From NCBI GenBank assembly GCA_964035015.1, contig OZ036008.1, positions 12,009,192 through 12,073,191 on the forward strand: a DNA stretch of 64,000 nucleotides. Direction: 5' to 3'. The stretch is from Corallium rubrum. Lineage: Eukaryota; Cnidaria; Anthozoa; Scleralcyonacea; Coralliidae. The position numbers and the translations under genes were made by a program. Each line of letters begins with the position of its first letter. Position 1 is the stretch's first letter. The notes under the pieces are model-generated. The model did not search any database and was not told the origin of the DNA. It saw nothing but the letters and a program-made list of their open reading frames with translations. This document shows positions 1 to 9,261 of the stretch, in pieces.

Positions 1-1
1 G

Positions 2-544
2 AAGAATTTCAATAATCTTGTTGAGTATCTTGGCTTGAAAGAAGAGCTGGTGCCAAAGGGAATTAATGAGTCGTTCAAACAACACAGCACAGAAATAACT
101 ATTGAAGAAGATGGCGCCGTTGCATTGCATGGACCAAAGTCAGGGCATAAATATGTTCTTGGTGAGAATACTTATCAAGATGGAGTAATACGTTGGCAGC
201 TGAAGCTTGAGTCTTTCCAGGATAATAACTGGATGTTGCTTGGAATTGTGAAAGCGGATACAGTACCATCAAATGATAGCTCGTATGGCTGGTCTGGTTC
301 GTATGGTTGGGCTCTGGGTAATTCCAGTCAAGTTTGGACCAACGGGCAAGAATCAAACGTGGATTCTCCGATAAACACCTGTAAGCAAGGAGATACAGTT
401 GAACTAATATTGGATTGTACCACCTCAAAGTTGTCTCTTGTTTTACCAGCCAAGCAAGAATTCCACCACACTCTGCCAAGTTCTGTAGCATGGAAGCTGC
501 ATATCAACTTACACGGGGCAAATGACAAAATACGTATTCTTTAG
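2..544 (+). CDS. T1/BTB-SPRY-like protein, 3' part (gene runs off left edge)
   Basis: The frame is open from base 2 and ends at TAA 542-544. It encodes the end of the T1 domain (KNFNNLVEYLGL) followed by a complete SPRY-like domain with the motifs WQLKLESF, NNWMLLGIVKAD, SYGWALG and DTVELILDC, ending in KIRIL. It aligns end to end with residues about 140-319 of the complete paralogue at 1850-2809, so the missing start lies left of the window. SPRY domains are protein-interaction modules and T1/BTB domains oligomerise, often as cullin adaptors; a role as substrate adaptor is inferred only. The sequence differs from its paralogues mostly in the loop around SYGWSGSYGWALGNSSQVW. The apparent internal start (TTG at 35) is not real. 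Confidence 0.85.
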   Translation, partial: KNFNNLVEYLGLKEELVPKGINESFKQHSTEITIEEDGAVALHGPKSGHKYVLGENTYQDGVIRWQLKLESFQDNNWMLLGIVKADTVPSNDSSYGWSGSYGWALGNSSQVWTNGQESNVDSPINTCKQGDTVELILDCTTSKLSLVLPAKQEFHHTLPSSVAWKLHINLHGANDKIRIL

Positions 545-592
545 TTTTAAAGTGCAGTGTTTGTTATTATCTATCATTTACAATATGCATTA

Positions 593-888
593 TAGACCAC
601 TTTCATAATAGTGACTAAGTTGAATATTTTTATGTGCATCTTAGACCCTGTTTACACTAGAGCAAAAGTATCCAGATTCACATTGTTTTTTTCTTCCCAT
701 GAGGATGAAAAACAATGTGAATCCGGATACTTTTGGTCTGGTGTAAACAGGGCCTTAATAAGCCTTTCTGGCCTCGTTTGTGTGTCTGCAATTCAAAAGA
801 ATCTTTGCTTCATAATGAGGCTAGAAAGGCTCATTTAGATGCACATAAAAATTATTTAAAGTGAAGGCCTTTATGAAAGTGGGGTCTA
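593..888. mobile_element. Foldback MITE in the 3' flank of the first T1-SPRY copy
   Basis: The ends TAGACCACTTTCATAA and TTATGAAAGTGGGGTCTA are inverted repeats, with a second inner pair near 628-645 and 833-853 (TGCATCT / AGATGCA). The equivalent 3' flank of the next paralogue (2809-2890) runs straight through and lacks these bases, so it serves as an empty site. Superfamily unknown. Confidence 0.7.
644..754. mobile_element. PIF/Harbinger-like MITE nested in the preceding element
   Basis: Inverted ends GACCCTGTTTACAC and GTGTAAACAGGGCC enclose a hairpin of about 45-bp arms. The flanks are TTA at 641-643 and 755-757, the 3-bp target duplication typical of PIF/Harbinger. It sits inside the 593-888 element and so is younger. 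Confidence 0.75.
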
Positions 889-1156
889 TTTAGCTTCAAA
901 CTTCTTTGTTTCTCTACATCATTTTAACCTGTGCCACAGATGACTTTAAAACCTTTATATTTTTAATGTAAATAGGGTTGGATGGGGGTGGGGCATATAA
1001 CAGGCTACGATGCTCTACCCCTGGGTAAAAAAATGGAAGTCAAGTGCTGCCACCCCAATGGTAGATCATCATATTTCCATGTTGATATTTCTCTGCTAAA
1101 CATCGTTGACTTGGTGAGTTGATCTGTTGATGAGATTTGTCAGCATGACAATCTTA

Positions 1157-1340
1157 AGCCTAGTTCTCATATGTCGCCGACGGTTGCTGATTTGTGATTT
1201 AGATGCATGTTAAAAACGGTAAAAAAGAAAAGTAATAAAGAACAATGCAGAAAGCAGTGCTTTTCTGCATTGTTCTTTATTACCTAACGTGCATCTGAAT
1301 CATGGATCGGTGACAGTCGGCGACATATGAGAACTAGGCT
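1157..1340. mobile_element. Foldback MITE with TTA target duplication
   Basis: Ends AGCCTAGTTCTCATATGTCG and its complement at 1321-1340, long imperfect arms, TTA at 1154-1156 and 1341-1343. The paralogous flank at 3029-3045 reads CAATCTTAAGGAAC without the insert, which matches exact removal of the element plus one TTA. A related end occurs at 48850-48872. Confidence 0.8.
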
Positions 1341-1737
1341 TTAAGGAACATTGTAGCATGGTATATAGACTTTGCACGTTCCCTTCATTTTGTTATATTG
1401 TTAGCACAATTGTATTATATTTTGATTCACATAATACAACATTTTGCAAGTCAGGTTTATTGCTGTACTATGGAAAATGTATGGTTATGGCTATTAGAAT
1501 TATTTTTGGTCATTCTAAATGAACCACCCAATACCTCAGCACAGACTAATGTCTGGTCATCAAGTGAATATGGAAATAAAAACTCAAAGTTATTGTGTTT
1601 ATATTGACTTTGTTATGTACTTATAGCTCTATTTTCTACGAACATTATGCTTGATTCATCGACCAAAAGGAATCACTCGTAAATCTTGTACTTTTTAACA
1701 TGAAGTACCCGTGAAATTTTCCGCTGACTAATTGTAA

Positions 1738-1772
1738 CATTTGCAGATTTGCTACTTTTTCTACATCCACGT
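1738..1772. promoter_or_regulatory. 35-bp upstream segment, inverted relative to paralogue
   Basis: This segment, 78 bp before the start codon of the 1850 gene, is the exact reverse complement of 3442-3476 upstream of the 3556 gene, while the flanks on both sides are collinear. In this orientation its right edge completes a CACGTG E-box at 1768-1773; in the other copy the E-box is lost (TACGTG). Promoter function is inferred from position and conservation. Confidence 0.7.
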
Positions 1773-1849
1773 GAGTTCGTTCGGTTTAACTGAATTTCTT
1801 TGACTTGTGTGTAAAATAACTGTTTTTCTGAAAGTTCCTGAACAGCAAC

Positions 1850-2809
1850 ATGGACGGCGAAGATTTACTGGAAAAATTTGACGCCTTGACCAAGCGTTTC
1901 AAGGCAGAGTTCGAAGAAATTGTTGAAAGAGAGAGAGCGAAAATGAAAGCGGAAGTAGACGCATACAACGTCGAGAAGGAACGAATGAAAGCTGTTACCG
2001 TAAACGACAATGATATTATTCATTTGAATGTTGGTGGACAAAAGATGACAACCAAAAGATCAACTCTTTGTCAAGTCGAAGGATCTTTGCTCGCTTCGAT
2101 GTTTAGCGGGCGGTGGGAAGATAGTCTGGAGCGCGACAAAGATGGCTGCGTCTTCTTCGATTTTAATCCACAATATTTTGGTCTCATTTTGGATTATCTT
2201 CGCGCCAAGAAGGTTGAAACCCCAGAGAATCCTGCGCCATTACCCAAGGTTGCTTCAGAACAGCTGAAGAATTTCAATAATCTTGTTGAGTATCTTGGCT
2301 TGAAGGAAGACCTGGTGTCAAAGGGAATTAATGAGTCGTTCAAACAACACAGCACAGGAATAACTATTGAAGAAGATGGTGCCGTTGCATTGCGTGGACC
2401 AAACCGAGGGCATAAATATGTTCTTGGTGAAAATACTTATCAAGATGGAGTAATACGTTGGCAGCTCAAGCTGGAGTCTTTCAAGAATAACTGGATGTTG
2501 GTTGGAATTGTGAAAGCGGATACAGTACCATCAGATGATGACTCGTATGACTGGTCCGGTTCATATGCCTGGTCTCTTGGACTTGGTGCCGGTAACGTTT
2601 GGACCAATGGACAATCATCAGCTGTGGATACTCTGGAAAACACCTGTAAGCAAGGAGATACAGTTGAACTAATATTGGATTGTACCACCTCAAAGTTGTC
2701 TCTTGTTTTACCAGCCAAGCAAGAATTCCACCTCACTCTGCCAAGTTCTGCAGCATGGAGGCTGCATATCAACTTACATGAGCCAAATGACAAAATACGT
2801 ATTCTTTAG
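1850..2809 (+). CDS. T1/BTB-SPRY-like protein, copy 2
   Basis: A single-exon gene of 319 aa starting at ATG after CAGCAAC. Residues 1-50 form a charged helical, probably coiled-coil segment. Residues 56-151 are a T1/BTB domain of KCTD type (IIHLNVGGQKMTTKRSTL, MFSGRWED, DKDG, FFDFNPQYFGLILDYLR). Residues 165-319 are SPRY-like (WQLKLESF, NNWMLVGIVKAD, DTVELILDC, SSAAWRLHINL). No transmembrane segment is present. T1/BTB proteins form tetramers or pentamers and many bind cullin-3; the SPRY domain would recognise the partner. That is family knowledge; the actual partner is unknown. It is nearly identical to the 3556 copy over residues 1-178 (one change, E8A) and diverges sharply in residues 182-265. 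Confidence 0.9.
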   Translation: MDGEDLLEKFDALTKRFKAEFEEIVERERAKMKAEVDAYNVEKERMKAVTVNDNDIIHLNVGGQKMTTKRSTLCQVEGSLLASMFSGRWEDSLERDKDGCVFFDFNPQYFGLILDYLRAKKVETPENPAPLPKVASEQLKNFNNLVEYLGLKEDLVSKGINESFKQHSTGITIEEDGAVALRGPNRGHKYVLGENTYQDGVIRWQLKLESFKNNWMLVGIVKADTVPSDDDSYDWSGSYAWSLGLGAGNVWTNGQSSAVDTLENTCKQGDTVELILDCTTSKLSLVLPAKQEFHLTLPSSAAWRLHINLHEPNDKIRIL

Positions 2810-3441
2810 TTTTAAAGTGCAGTGTTTGTTATTATCTGTTATTTACAATAATTATATATCATTTAGCTTTAAACTTCTTTGTTTCTCTACATCATTTTAA
2901 CCTGTACCAATGCCACCACCGGACCACTCTAGTGGTAGATCATACTTCCATGTTGATATTTCTCTGCTAAACATCTTTTTGACTTCAGTGAGTTGGATCT
3001 GTTGATGGGATTTGTCAGCATGACAATCTTAAGGAACATTGTAGCATGGTATATAGACTTTCCATCTTGCCTTCATTTTGTTATATTGTACCACAATTAT
3101 ATTATATTTTGATGCACATTTATATACAAGATTTTGCAATTCACGTTTATTGCTGTACTATGGAAAATGCATGATTATGGCAATTAGAATTATTTTTGGT
3201 CATTCTAAATGAACCACCCAATAATAATACTTCAGGACAGACTAATGTCTGGTCATCAAGTGAATATGGAAATAAAAACTCAAAGTTATTGTGTTTATAT
3301 TGACTTCGTTATGTACTTATAGCTATACTTTCTACGAACAGTATGCTTGATTCATCAACAATCGATTACCAAAAGGAATCACTCGTAAATCTTGTACTTT
3401 TTAACATGAAGTACCCGTGAAATTTTCCGCTGACTAATTGT

Positions 3442-3476
3442 ACGTGGATGTAGAAAAAGTAGCAAATCTGCAAATG
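3442..3476. promoter_or_regulatory. Inverted counterpart of the 1738-1772 segment
   Basis: Begins ACGTGGATGTAG and is the exact reverse complement of 1738-1772. The left flank (CTGACTAATTGT) and right flank (GAGTTCGTTCGGTT) match the other paralogue in direct orientation. A third, decayed copy at 5130-5150 follows this orientation. Confidence 0.7.
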
Positions 3477-3555
3477 CTGAGTTCGTTCGGTTCAACTGAA
3501 TTTCTTTGACTTGTGTGTAAAATAACTGTTTTTCTGAAAGTTCCTGAGCAGCAAC

Positions 3556-4512
3556 ATGGACGGCGAAGATTTACTGGCAAAATTTGACGCCTTGACCAAG
3601 CGTTTCAAGGCAGAGTTCGAAGAAATTGTTGAAAGAGAGAGAGCGAAAATGAAAGCGGAAGTAGACGCATACAACGTCGAGAAGGAACGAATGAAAGCTG
3701 TTACCGTAAACGACAATGATATTATTCATTTGAATGTTGGTGGACAAAAGATGACAACCAAAAGATCAACTCTTTGTCAAGTCGAAGGATCTTTGCTCGC
3801 TTCGATGTTTAGCGGGCGGTGGGAAGATAGTCTGGAGCGCGACAAAGATGGCTGCGTCTTCTTCGATTTTAATCCACAATATTTTGGTCTCATTTTGGAT
3901 TATCTTCGCGCCAAGAAGGTTGAAACCCCAGAGAATCCTGCGCCATTACCCAAGGTTGCTTCAGAACAGCTGAAGAATTTCAATAATCTTGTTGAGTATC
4001 TTGGCTTGAAGGAAGACCTGGTGTCAAAGGGAATTAATGAGTCGTTCAAACAACACAGCACAGGAATAACTATTGAAGAAGATGGCGCCGTTGCATTGCA
4101 CGGACCAAACGGACAGCATAAATACGTTCTTGGTGAGAATACGTTCAAAGATGGAGTAATACGTTGGCAGCTGAAGCTGGAGTCTTTCTACAATAATAAC
4201 TGGATGTTTGTTGGAATTGTGAAAGCGGATACCGTGCCATCAGATGACAACTCATATGCCTGGCCTGGTACATATGGCTGGTCTCTTGGCGGCGGTCACG
4301 TTTGGAGCAAGGGACAGCCATCAACTGTAGATTCTCTGAAAAACACCTGTAAGCAAGGAGATACAGTCGAACTTATATTGGATTGTACTACCTCAAACTT
4401 GTCTCTTGTTTTACCAGCCAAGCAAGAATTCCACCTCACTCTGCCAAGTTCTGCAGCATGGAAGCTGCATGTCAACTTAAGTCATGCAAACGACAGAATA
4501 CGCATTCTTTAG
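3556..4512 (+). CDS. T1/BTB-SPRY-like protein, copy 3
   Basis: A single-exon gene of 318 aa with the same order as copy 2: charged helix, T1/BTB domain about 56-151, SPRY-like domain about 165-318. The first 178 residues differ from copy 2 only at residue 8. The SPRY-like part carries clustered changes (FYNNNWMFVG, SYAWPGTYGWSLGGGHVW, KGQPSTVDSLKNTC, NLSHANDRIRIL). Upstream sequence back to about 3290 is also conserved between the copies, so promoter and coding region were duplicated together. Cytosolic location is inferred from the absence of signal or membrane segments. Confidence 0.9.
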   Translation: MDGEDLLAKFDALTKRFKAEFEEIVERERAKMKAEVDAYNVEKERMKAVTVNDNDIIHLNVGGQKMTTKRSTLCQVEGSLLASMFSGRWEDSLERDKDGCVFFDFNPQYFGLILDYLRAKKVETPENPAPLPKVASEQLKNFNNLVEYLGLKEDLVSKGINESFKQHSTGITIEEDGAVALHGPNGQHKYVLGENTFKDGVIRWQLKLESFYNNNWMFVGIVKADTVPSDDNSYAWPGTYGWSLGGGHVWSKGQPSTVDSLKNTCKQGDTVELILDCTTSNLSLVLPAKQEFHLTLPSSAAWKLHVNLSHANDRIRIL

Positions 4513-4553
4513 TTTTAAATTGCAGTGTTTGTTATTATCTATCAAATTAAATT

Positions 4554-4685
4554 GATTGTACCACCTCAAAGTTGTCTCTTGTTTTACCAGCCAAGCAAGA
4601 ATTTCACCTCACTCTGGCAAGTTCTGCAGCATGGAGGCTGAATATCAACTTACACAGGGCAAATGACAAAATACGTATTCTTTAA
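4554..4685 (+). pseudogene. 3'-end remnant of a further T1-SPRY copy
   Basis: 43 codons plus TAA match the last part of the family (DCTTSKLSLVLPAKQEFHLT through KIRIL) without frame breaks. It lies 42 bp after the stop of copy 3 and has no upstream coding sequence, so it looks like a residue of unequal exchange in the tandem array. Confidence 0.75.
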
Positions 4686-5049
4686 TAGTTTTAATTACAG
4701 TAATAGCTTTAATAGTTTTTATTTGCCTATTTACTTTATATACTTTATGTAATATTATATACATAGTATGTTATTTATATAATCATAGACAGTGTCCACA
4801 ATTAGTTGTTAACTAGCTAAATACATTGACACTTGAATTTGGTTTGCTAATTGGTTAATTTTAAACTTAACAAGATGGTGTCCTGTTGGTCATCTGTGAT
4901 TGGTCAATTTCGTGGCTAAGACCTAACAAGATGGTGCCCCATGGTGTGTATTTGGGCCATTTTTTCATGGGGCACCTGCAGTCCAGTTGTCAACCTCATA
5001 CCCAGGTTCTTAGTGGGTACGAGGTTGTAGAGGTCAGTGCCCGGGACAG

Positions 5050-5150
5050 ACTAATGTCTAAAGTTATTGTGTTTATATTGACTTATTATGCTGATTCACT
5101 TCATAACATGAAGTACCTGTAGGATTTTCCGCTGACTAATTGTACATAGA
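5050..5150 (+). other. Decayed upstream region of a lost T1-SPRY copy
   Basis: ACTAATGTCTAAAGTTATTG, ACATGAAGTACC and TTTTCCGCTGACTAATTGTA match, in order, the upstream regions of copies 2 and 3 (about 1545-1735 and 3240-3441) with deletions. No start codon or T1 coding sequence follows. 4690-5050 between the two remnants holds nothing I recognise. Confidence 0.6.
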
Positions 5151-5295
5151 CATAGAAGTGTATAAATACATAAAACTAGAAGTTACCATCGCAAGTGAAA
5201 TGCTGCCTCAAATGGGACAAAAAACTTTAGCCTACTCCACAGGCAAATCTGTGCAGTATGTGGCCAATGTGACTGACAACCCATGTGAGATTGCC

Positions 5296-5420
5296 CACTC
5301 CACCCAAGTTTGCCCACTCCACCCAAGATTGGCCACTCCACCCGAGTTGGCCCACTCCACCCAAGATTGGCCACTCCACCCAAGATTGGCCACTCCACCT
5401 GAGGCTTCCCACTCCACCCA
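5296..5420. repeat. 19-bp minisatellite
   Basis: About 6.5 imperfect copies of CACTCCACCCAAGATTGGC. Open frames across it on both strands only reflect the repeat. 5420-5790 contains nothing recognised. Confidence 0.85.
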
Positions 5421-5789
5421 ATTGCAAGTATTTCTGACTAGTCAATCATCGAATAACCTTGAATAACCCGCCACAGCGGGGTTGCAGAATAAAGAACTGA
5501 GTTCGTGTACCACGCGTGAATGCCACACGAAGCTGTCAACGGCAAGAAGACGTTTGACTGAAGAAAATTGTTAGGTTACTAACCTTTTTAAAATTATGTA
5601 AGTTTTTTTTGGAAAGATTATGTTTCCGTATAATATATAGGGATATTTCATCCCTCTGCAGCGTAATTCTTTGTGGAATACCCCTCGCTCCAGGTCTATA
5701 ATTGATAAAAATATTACTAGCAATCAAGAATGGTAGAAACGGGATGAGATACTCCGTAGTTAAGTCTTTATCAAATAAATCAAGACTAA

Positions 5790-6734
5790 GGGGGTGTTTA
5801 TATGGAGGAGAGCCAGCCCTCTAAGTCTTGGTAGAGCTACAATCCTGGCCAAAATTCACTCGGACAGTCGCGTAAAAAGAAGTTAAGCGCATCAATTTCT
5901 AACATCATGTTCCAAAGACATCGCCCCCCTCTCCCCCAGTTCAATGTTGGTTAGCAAATGAAATGCAAAGTATGTTCAGTGCAATTGTTTTATCAACATT
6001 GGATGGGGGGAGCGGGGGGAATGATTTTCCGAAGGAAATTTGATTTCAGACGTCATTTAAAACAAAGTGTCCGAGTGATTTTGACCAGGATTGTAGCCCT
6101 AGTAAGAGGACTGGAATTTACCTCGTGTTTACATGAGCTTTTTTGGTAGGGCTACCCCTAGTAAGAGGGCTGGATTTCACCTCGTGTTTACATGAGCTTT
6201 TTTGGTAGGGCTAGCCCTAGTAAGAGGACTGGAATTCACCTCGTGTTTACATGAGCTTTTTTGGTAAGGCTAGCCCTAGTAAGAGAGCTGGAATTTACCT
6301 CGTGTTTACATGAGCTCTTTTGGTAAGGCTAGCCCTAGTAAGAAGGCTGGAATTCACCTCGCGTTGGCTTGTTTACCGACTTGTGCAGCTTCCCACGAAG
6401 CCCGAAATCATATTTTCGCAAACACCATTTGAATTTATAACAAACACATGAACAAACGCAACTTCAGTAAAATAAAAAGTTGACCAAAAAATATTAGTAA
6501 AGACAAACTTCGCCATGTATACTGAGCTTCGATTAGCTAGCCCTACATGGGAAAATTCCAGCCCTCCAGGCGACATCTCTGGTTGTCAATTGCGAGATCT
6601 CGCTGAGGAGGGCTGACCCCCTTGTCATGTAAACGCAAACAAATTTTTACAAGTAATTACGCTGAGATGTGGGACCTCGGCCAAGAGGGCTAGCCCTACC
6701 AAGAGAACTGGCCCTCCTCCATATAAATACCCCC
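5790..6734. mobile_element. PIF/Harbinger-like non-autonomous element, 945 bp
   Basis: Ends GGGGGTGTTTATATGGAGGA and its near-perfect complement (TCCTCCATATAAATACCCCC), flanked by TAA at 5787-5789 and 6735-6737. The 3-bp TWA duplication and G-rich ends fit PIF/Harbinger. No transposase frame is present. It carries an internal tandem array. Confidence 0.8.
6093..6362. repeat. 59-bp tandem repeat inside the Harbinger-like element
   Basis: About 4.5 copies spaced exactly 59 bp (AGTAAG at 6101, 6160, 6219, 6278, 6337), each containing CTCGTGTTTACATGAGC and GGCTAGCCCTAG. The unit resembles the element's own subterminal sequence (AGAGGGCTAGCCCTACC at 6676-6692), so it may have grown by internal duplication. 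Confidence 0.85.
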
Positions 6735-7102
6735 TAAATCACCACCAAAACTAATAGTGCTCGTCGTAGCCTGCAAGCAGGCTCAACGTGGCGCTGTGAA
6801 CCACATTTCACAGCAACAGACCGGCCTTCCCGCAGGCTAGCTCGTCATGAAATAATGCCGTCTTAGGGCAAGTTTATTTCACATGGTTCTATAATTAGTT
6901 CTCTATTATGGCAGCGTTCGACATTACATCTAAAGGACGCAAACGCTACCGTGGAATCGAAGTCCGCAACATGTTTATATCGTGGACATACTCAATGCGT
7001 TGACTTGCGAGATCTTTCCAAGAATCGAAACGTCTTTGTTTACTTCACTTGTGATTACATTCCTTTGCTAATTAGGCTTGTCATTACCCTGATCTCAGAG
7101 TT

Positions 7103-7330
7103 TTATAGCGGTAAGACAGGAGAGAGAAAACCTCTGGTAGGAAGCTAATCTGATACAGGTTTAACCTATCATATCACGCTAGTAATAAGAAGTTTAGCGA
7201 ATGAAAACTCTTAGCTAGGGTTATCGAACACATTCTGTTCAGCTAGAATTCTATTGGAGCCGGTTGATCAATTATTGTACCGTTCCTACCAGAGGTTTCC
7301 TCTTCTCTCTCGTTTTACCGCTATAATTAA
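7103..7330. mobile_element. Foldback element
   Basis: Arms of about 42 bp: TTTATAGCGGTAAGACAGG onward at 7103-7145 and its complement at 7285-7330. No coding potential. 6740-7100 and 7340-7795 contain no feature I can support. Confidence 0.6.
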
Positions 7331-7799
7331 ATTATGAGAGAAAATCTCTAGCAGTCTAGCTGGGACCAGGGAAGCTTATTATTGACTCGTCGTTATTTGA
7401 GGCCCAACGAGCACTCAACTGAGTTTGCTCACTTGCTCAAATGCTCACTTCAATAGATTGATGCAAATAAAAAACATTTTATTACACAATCATGAACAAT
7501 TTTAGCAATTATACTATTCTGGAGAGAGAGTAACTACAAAATTCATCGGCTGCTAACAAACTTACTGTCAAGTTCTATTTATATGATATACTGGAGTTGC
7601 CATATTTGAAAGAAAGTAACTTTAAATTTCGGCACTACTAGGCCTAAAATATTTTGTTCTAGATCTGGAACGTAACAGTCTTTAAAATGAAACGACATAT
7701 AATCATTGGCAATAATACGTAGGGACTTCACAATTGCGCAAACAATTAAATGGTATAATTACTTATAAATGATACAGAAACAAACAATTCGCTTTGCAA

Positions 7800-8813
7800 T
7801 TAAAGAATACGTATTTTGTCGTTTGCCCCATATAAGTTGATATGCAGCCTCCATGCTGCAGAACTTGGCAGAGTGAGGTGGAATTCTTGCTTGGCTGGTA
7901 AAACAAGAGACAACTTTGAGGTGGTACAATCCAATATTAGTTCAACTGTGTCTCCTTGCTTACAGGTGTTTTTCAGAGCATTGTTGTGTGATACTTTTCC
8001 GTTGGTGTAAACCTGATTGCTGCTACCAAGAGCCCAGCCATATGTACCAGACCAATCATATGAGGTATCATCTGTTGGCACGATATCCGCTTTCACAATT
8101 CCAACCAACATCCAGTGATTATTCTTAAAAGACTCAAGCTTCAGATGCCAACGTGTTACTCCATCTTGATAGGTATTCACGCCAAGAACATATTTATGCC
8201 CAGAGTTTGGTCCATTTATAGCGACCCTACCTTTGTCTTGAATAGTAATGCCAGTGCTGTGTTGTCCGAACGAGACTGTATAAAGTGTTATCGTTAGTTC
8301 TTTTTCCAATCTCAAATAAACAACAAGGCTGTTGAAATTCATCACCTGCTCGCGGGAAACCTTAGGTACTATTGCAGGGTGCTTTGGAGTTTCAATTTTC
8401 TTAGCGCGAAGATAGTTGAGTATCAAACTAAAATGGTGTGGATTCAAATCAAGGAAGACGCGGCCATCTTTGTCACGCGTAAGATTCCGTTCCCATCGTC
8501 CGTTGAACATTGTGGCGAGCAAAGAACCATTAACTTGACGTAGAGTCGACCGTTTCGTGCTCATCTTTTGTCCGCCGATATTTAACTGAATAATTTCATC
8601 ATTGTTCACAGTAACGCCTTTCATTCGTTCTTTTTCCAAGTTGTACGCGTCGAGTTCCGCTTTTATTTTCCTTCGTTCCCCACCAACGATTTCTTCGAAT
8701 TTTGTCTTGAAACGTTTTGACATTGCGTCAAATTGGGTCACCAAGTTTTCTCCTTGTACACCAAGAGTATCTAGACTCAGCGCAATAAGAAATATTGCGC
8801 AAATGATCTTCAT
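7800..8813 (-). CDS. T1/BTB-SPRY-like protein with N-terminal signal peptide
   Basis: Reverse-strand gene, 337 aa from the ATG at 8813-8811. The frame stays open upstream to 8918, but I chose this Met because what follows is a textbook signal peptide: KII, a hydrophobic core (CAIFLIALSL), then LGVQG before ENLVTQFDAM, which aligns with the start of the other copies (GEDLLEKFDAL). T1/BTB domain about 74-170, SPRY-like domain about 185-337. Relative to copies 2 and 3, the two T1 cysteines are arginine (R92, R118) and two N-glycosylation sequons have appeared (NGS at 95, NLT at 110). Secretion is inferred from these changes. Divergence is spread along the whole protein, so this is an older copy. 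If the upstream Met at 8918 were used, the hydrophobic stretch would be internal. Confidence 0.8.
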   Translation of the reverse strand: MKIICAIFLIALSLDTLGVQGENLVTQFDAMSKRFKTKFEEIVGGERRKIKAELDAYNLEKERMKGVTVNNDEIIQLNIGGQKMSTKRSTLRQVNGSLLATMFNGRWERNLTRDKDGRVFLDLNPHHFSLILNYLRAKKIETPKHPAIVPKVSREQVMNFNSLVVYLRLEKELTITLYTVSFGQHSTGITIQDKGRVAINGPNSGHKYVLGVNTYQDGVTRWHLKLESFKNNHWMLVGIVKADIVPTDDTSYDWSGTYGWALGSSNQVYTNGKVSHNNALKNTCKQGDTVELILDCTTSKLSLVLPAKQEFHLTLPSSAAWRLHINLYGANDKIRIL

Positions 8814-8984
8814 AATCACTACTGGACTTTTTGACCAAATGATGCTTGGCTGCTTCTTTTGTTGTCCTACGAAGGTTAGTCTCCTTCGCAGACGTTCTTG
8901 TGCTGAAACGAGCCACACATTCCATTCCCTTTGTGTACATGGACCAATGAAATTACACCATTGTCGTGGTAATTAGATAAAGAT

Positions 8985-9243
8985 AAAGCATAGATAATGG
9001 ACCGGAAACGTTGTTTGCACAACTTGCTATGGTAATTACAACTTAAAAGCAGCTAATGCACCTATTGCTGAAATTAGACAAAAGTGTAATATTTAAGTTC
9101 AGCAGTGTCTGATTTTAGCCATGTGGGACCACCCGTTAGGTGCATTGCCCGCTTATAAGCGTATAATTACCATAGCAAGTTGTGCAAACATCGTTTCCGG
9201 TTTCGTAAGTTTCCTATCCAGTTCCCCTTCCATTATCTATGGA
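8985..9243. mobile_element. Foldback MITE
   Basis: CATAGATAATGG and GTTTGCACAACTTGCTATGG at 8985-9035 recur as the reverse complement at 9170-9243, with an extra 20 bp near one end. Non-coding. Confidence 0.65.
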
Positions 9244-9261
9244 TAAAGCCGTCCTGGGCTG

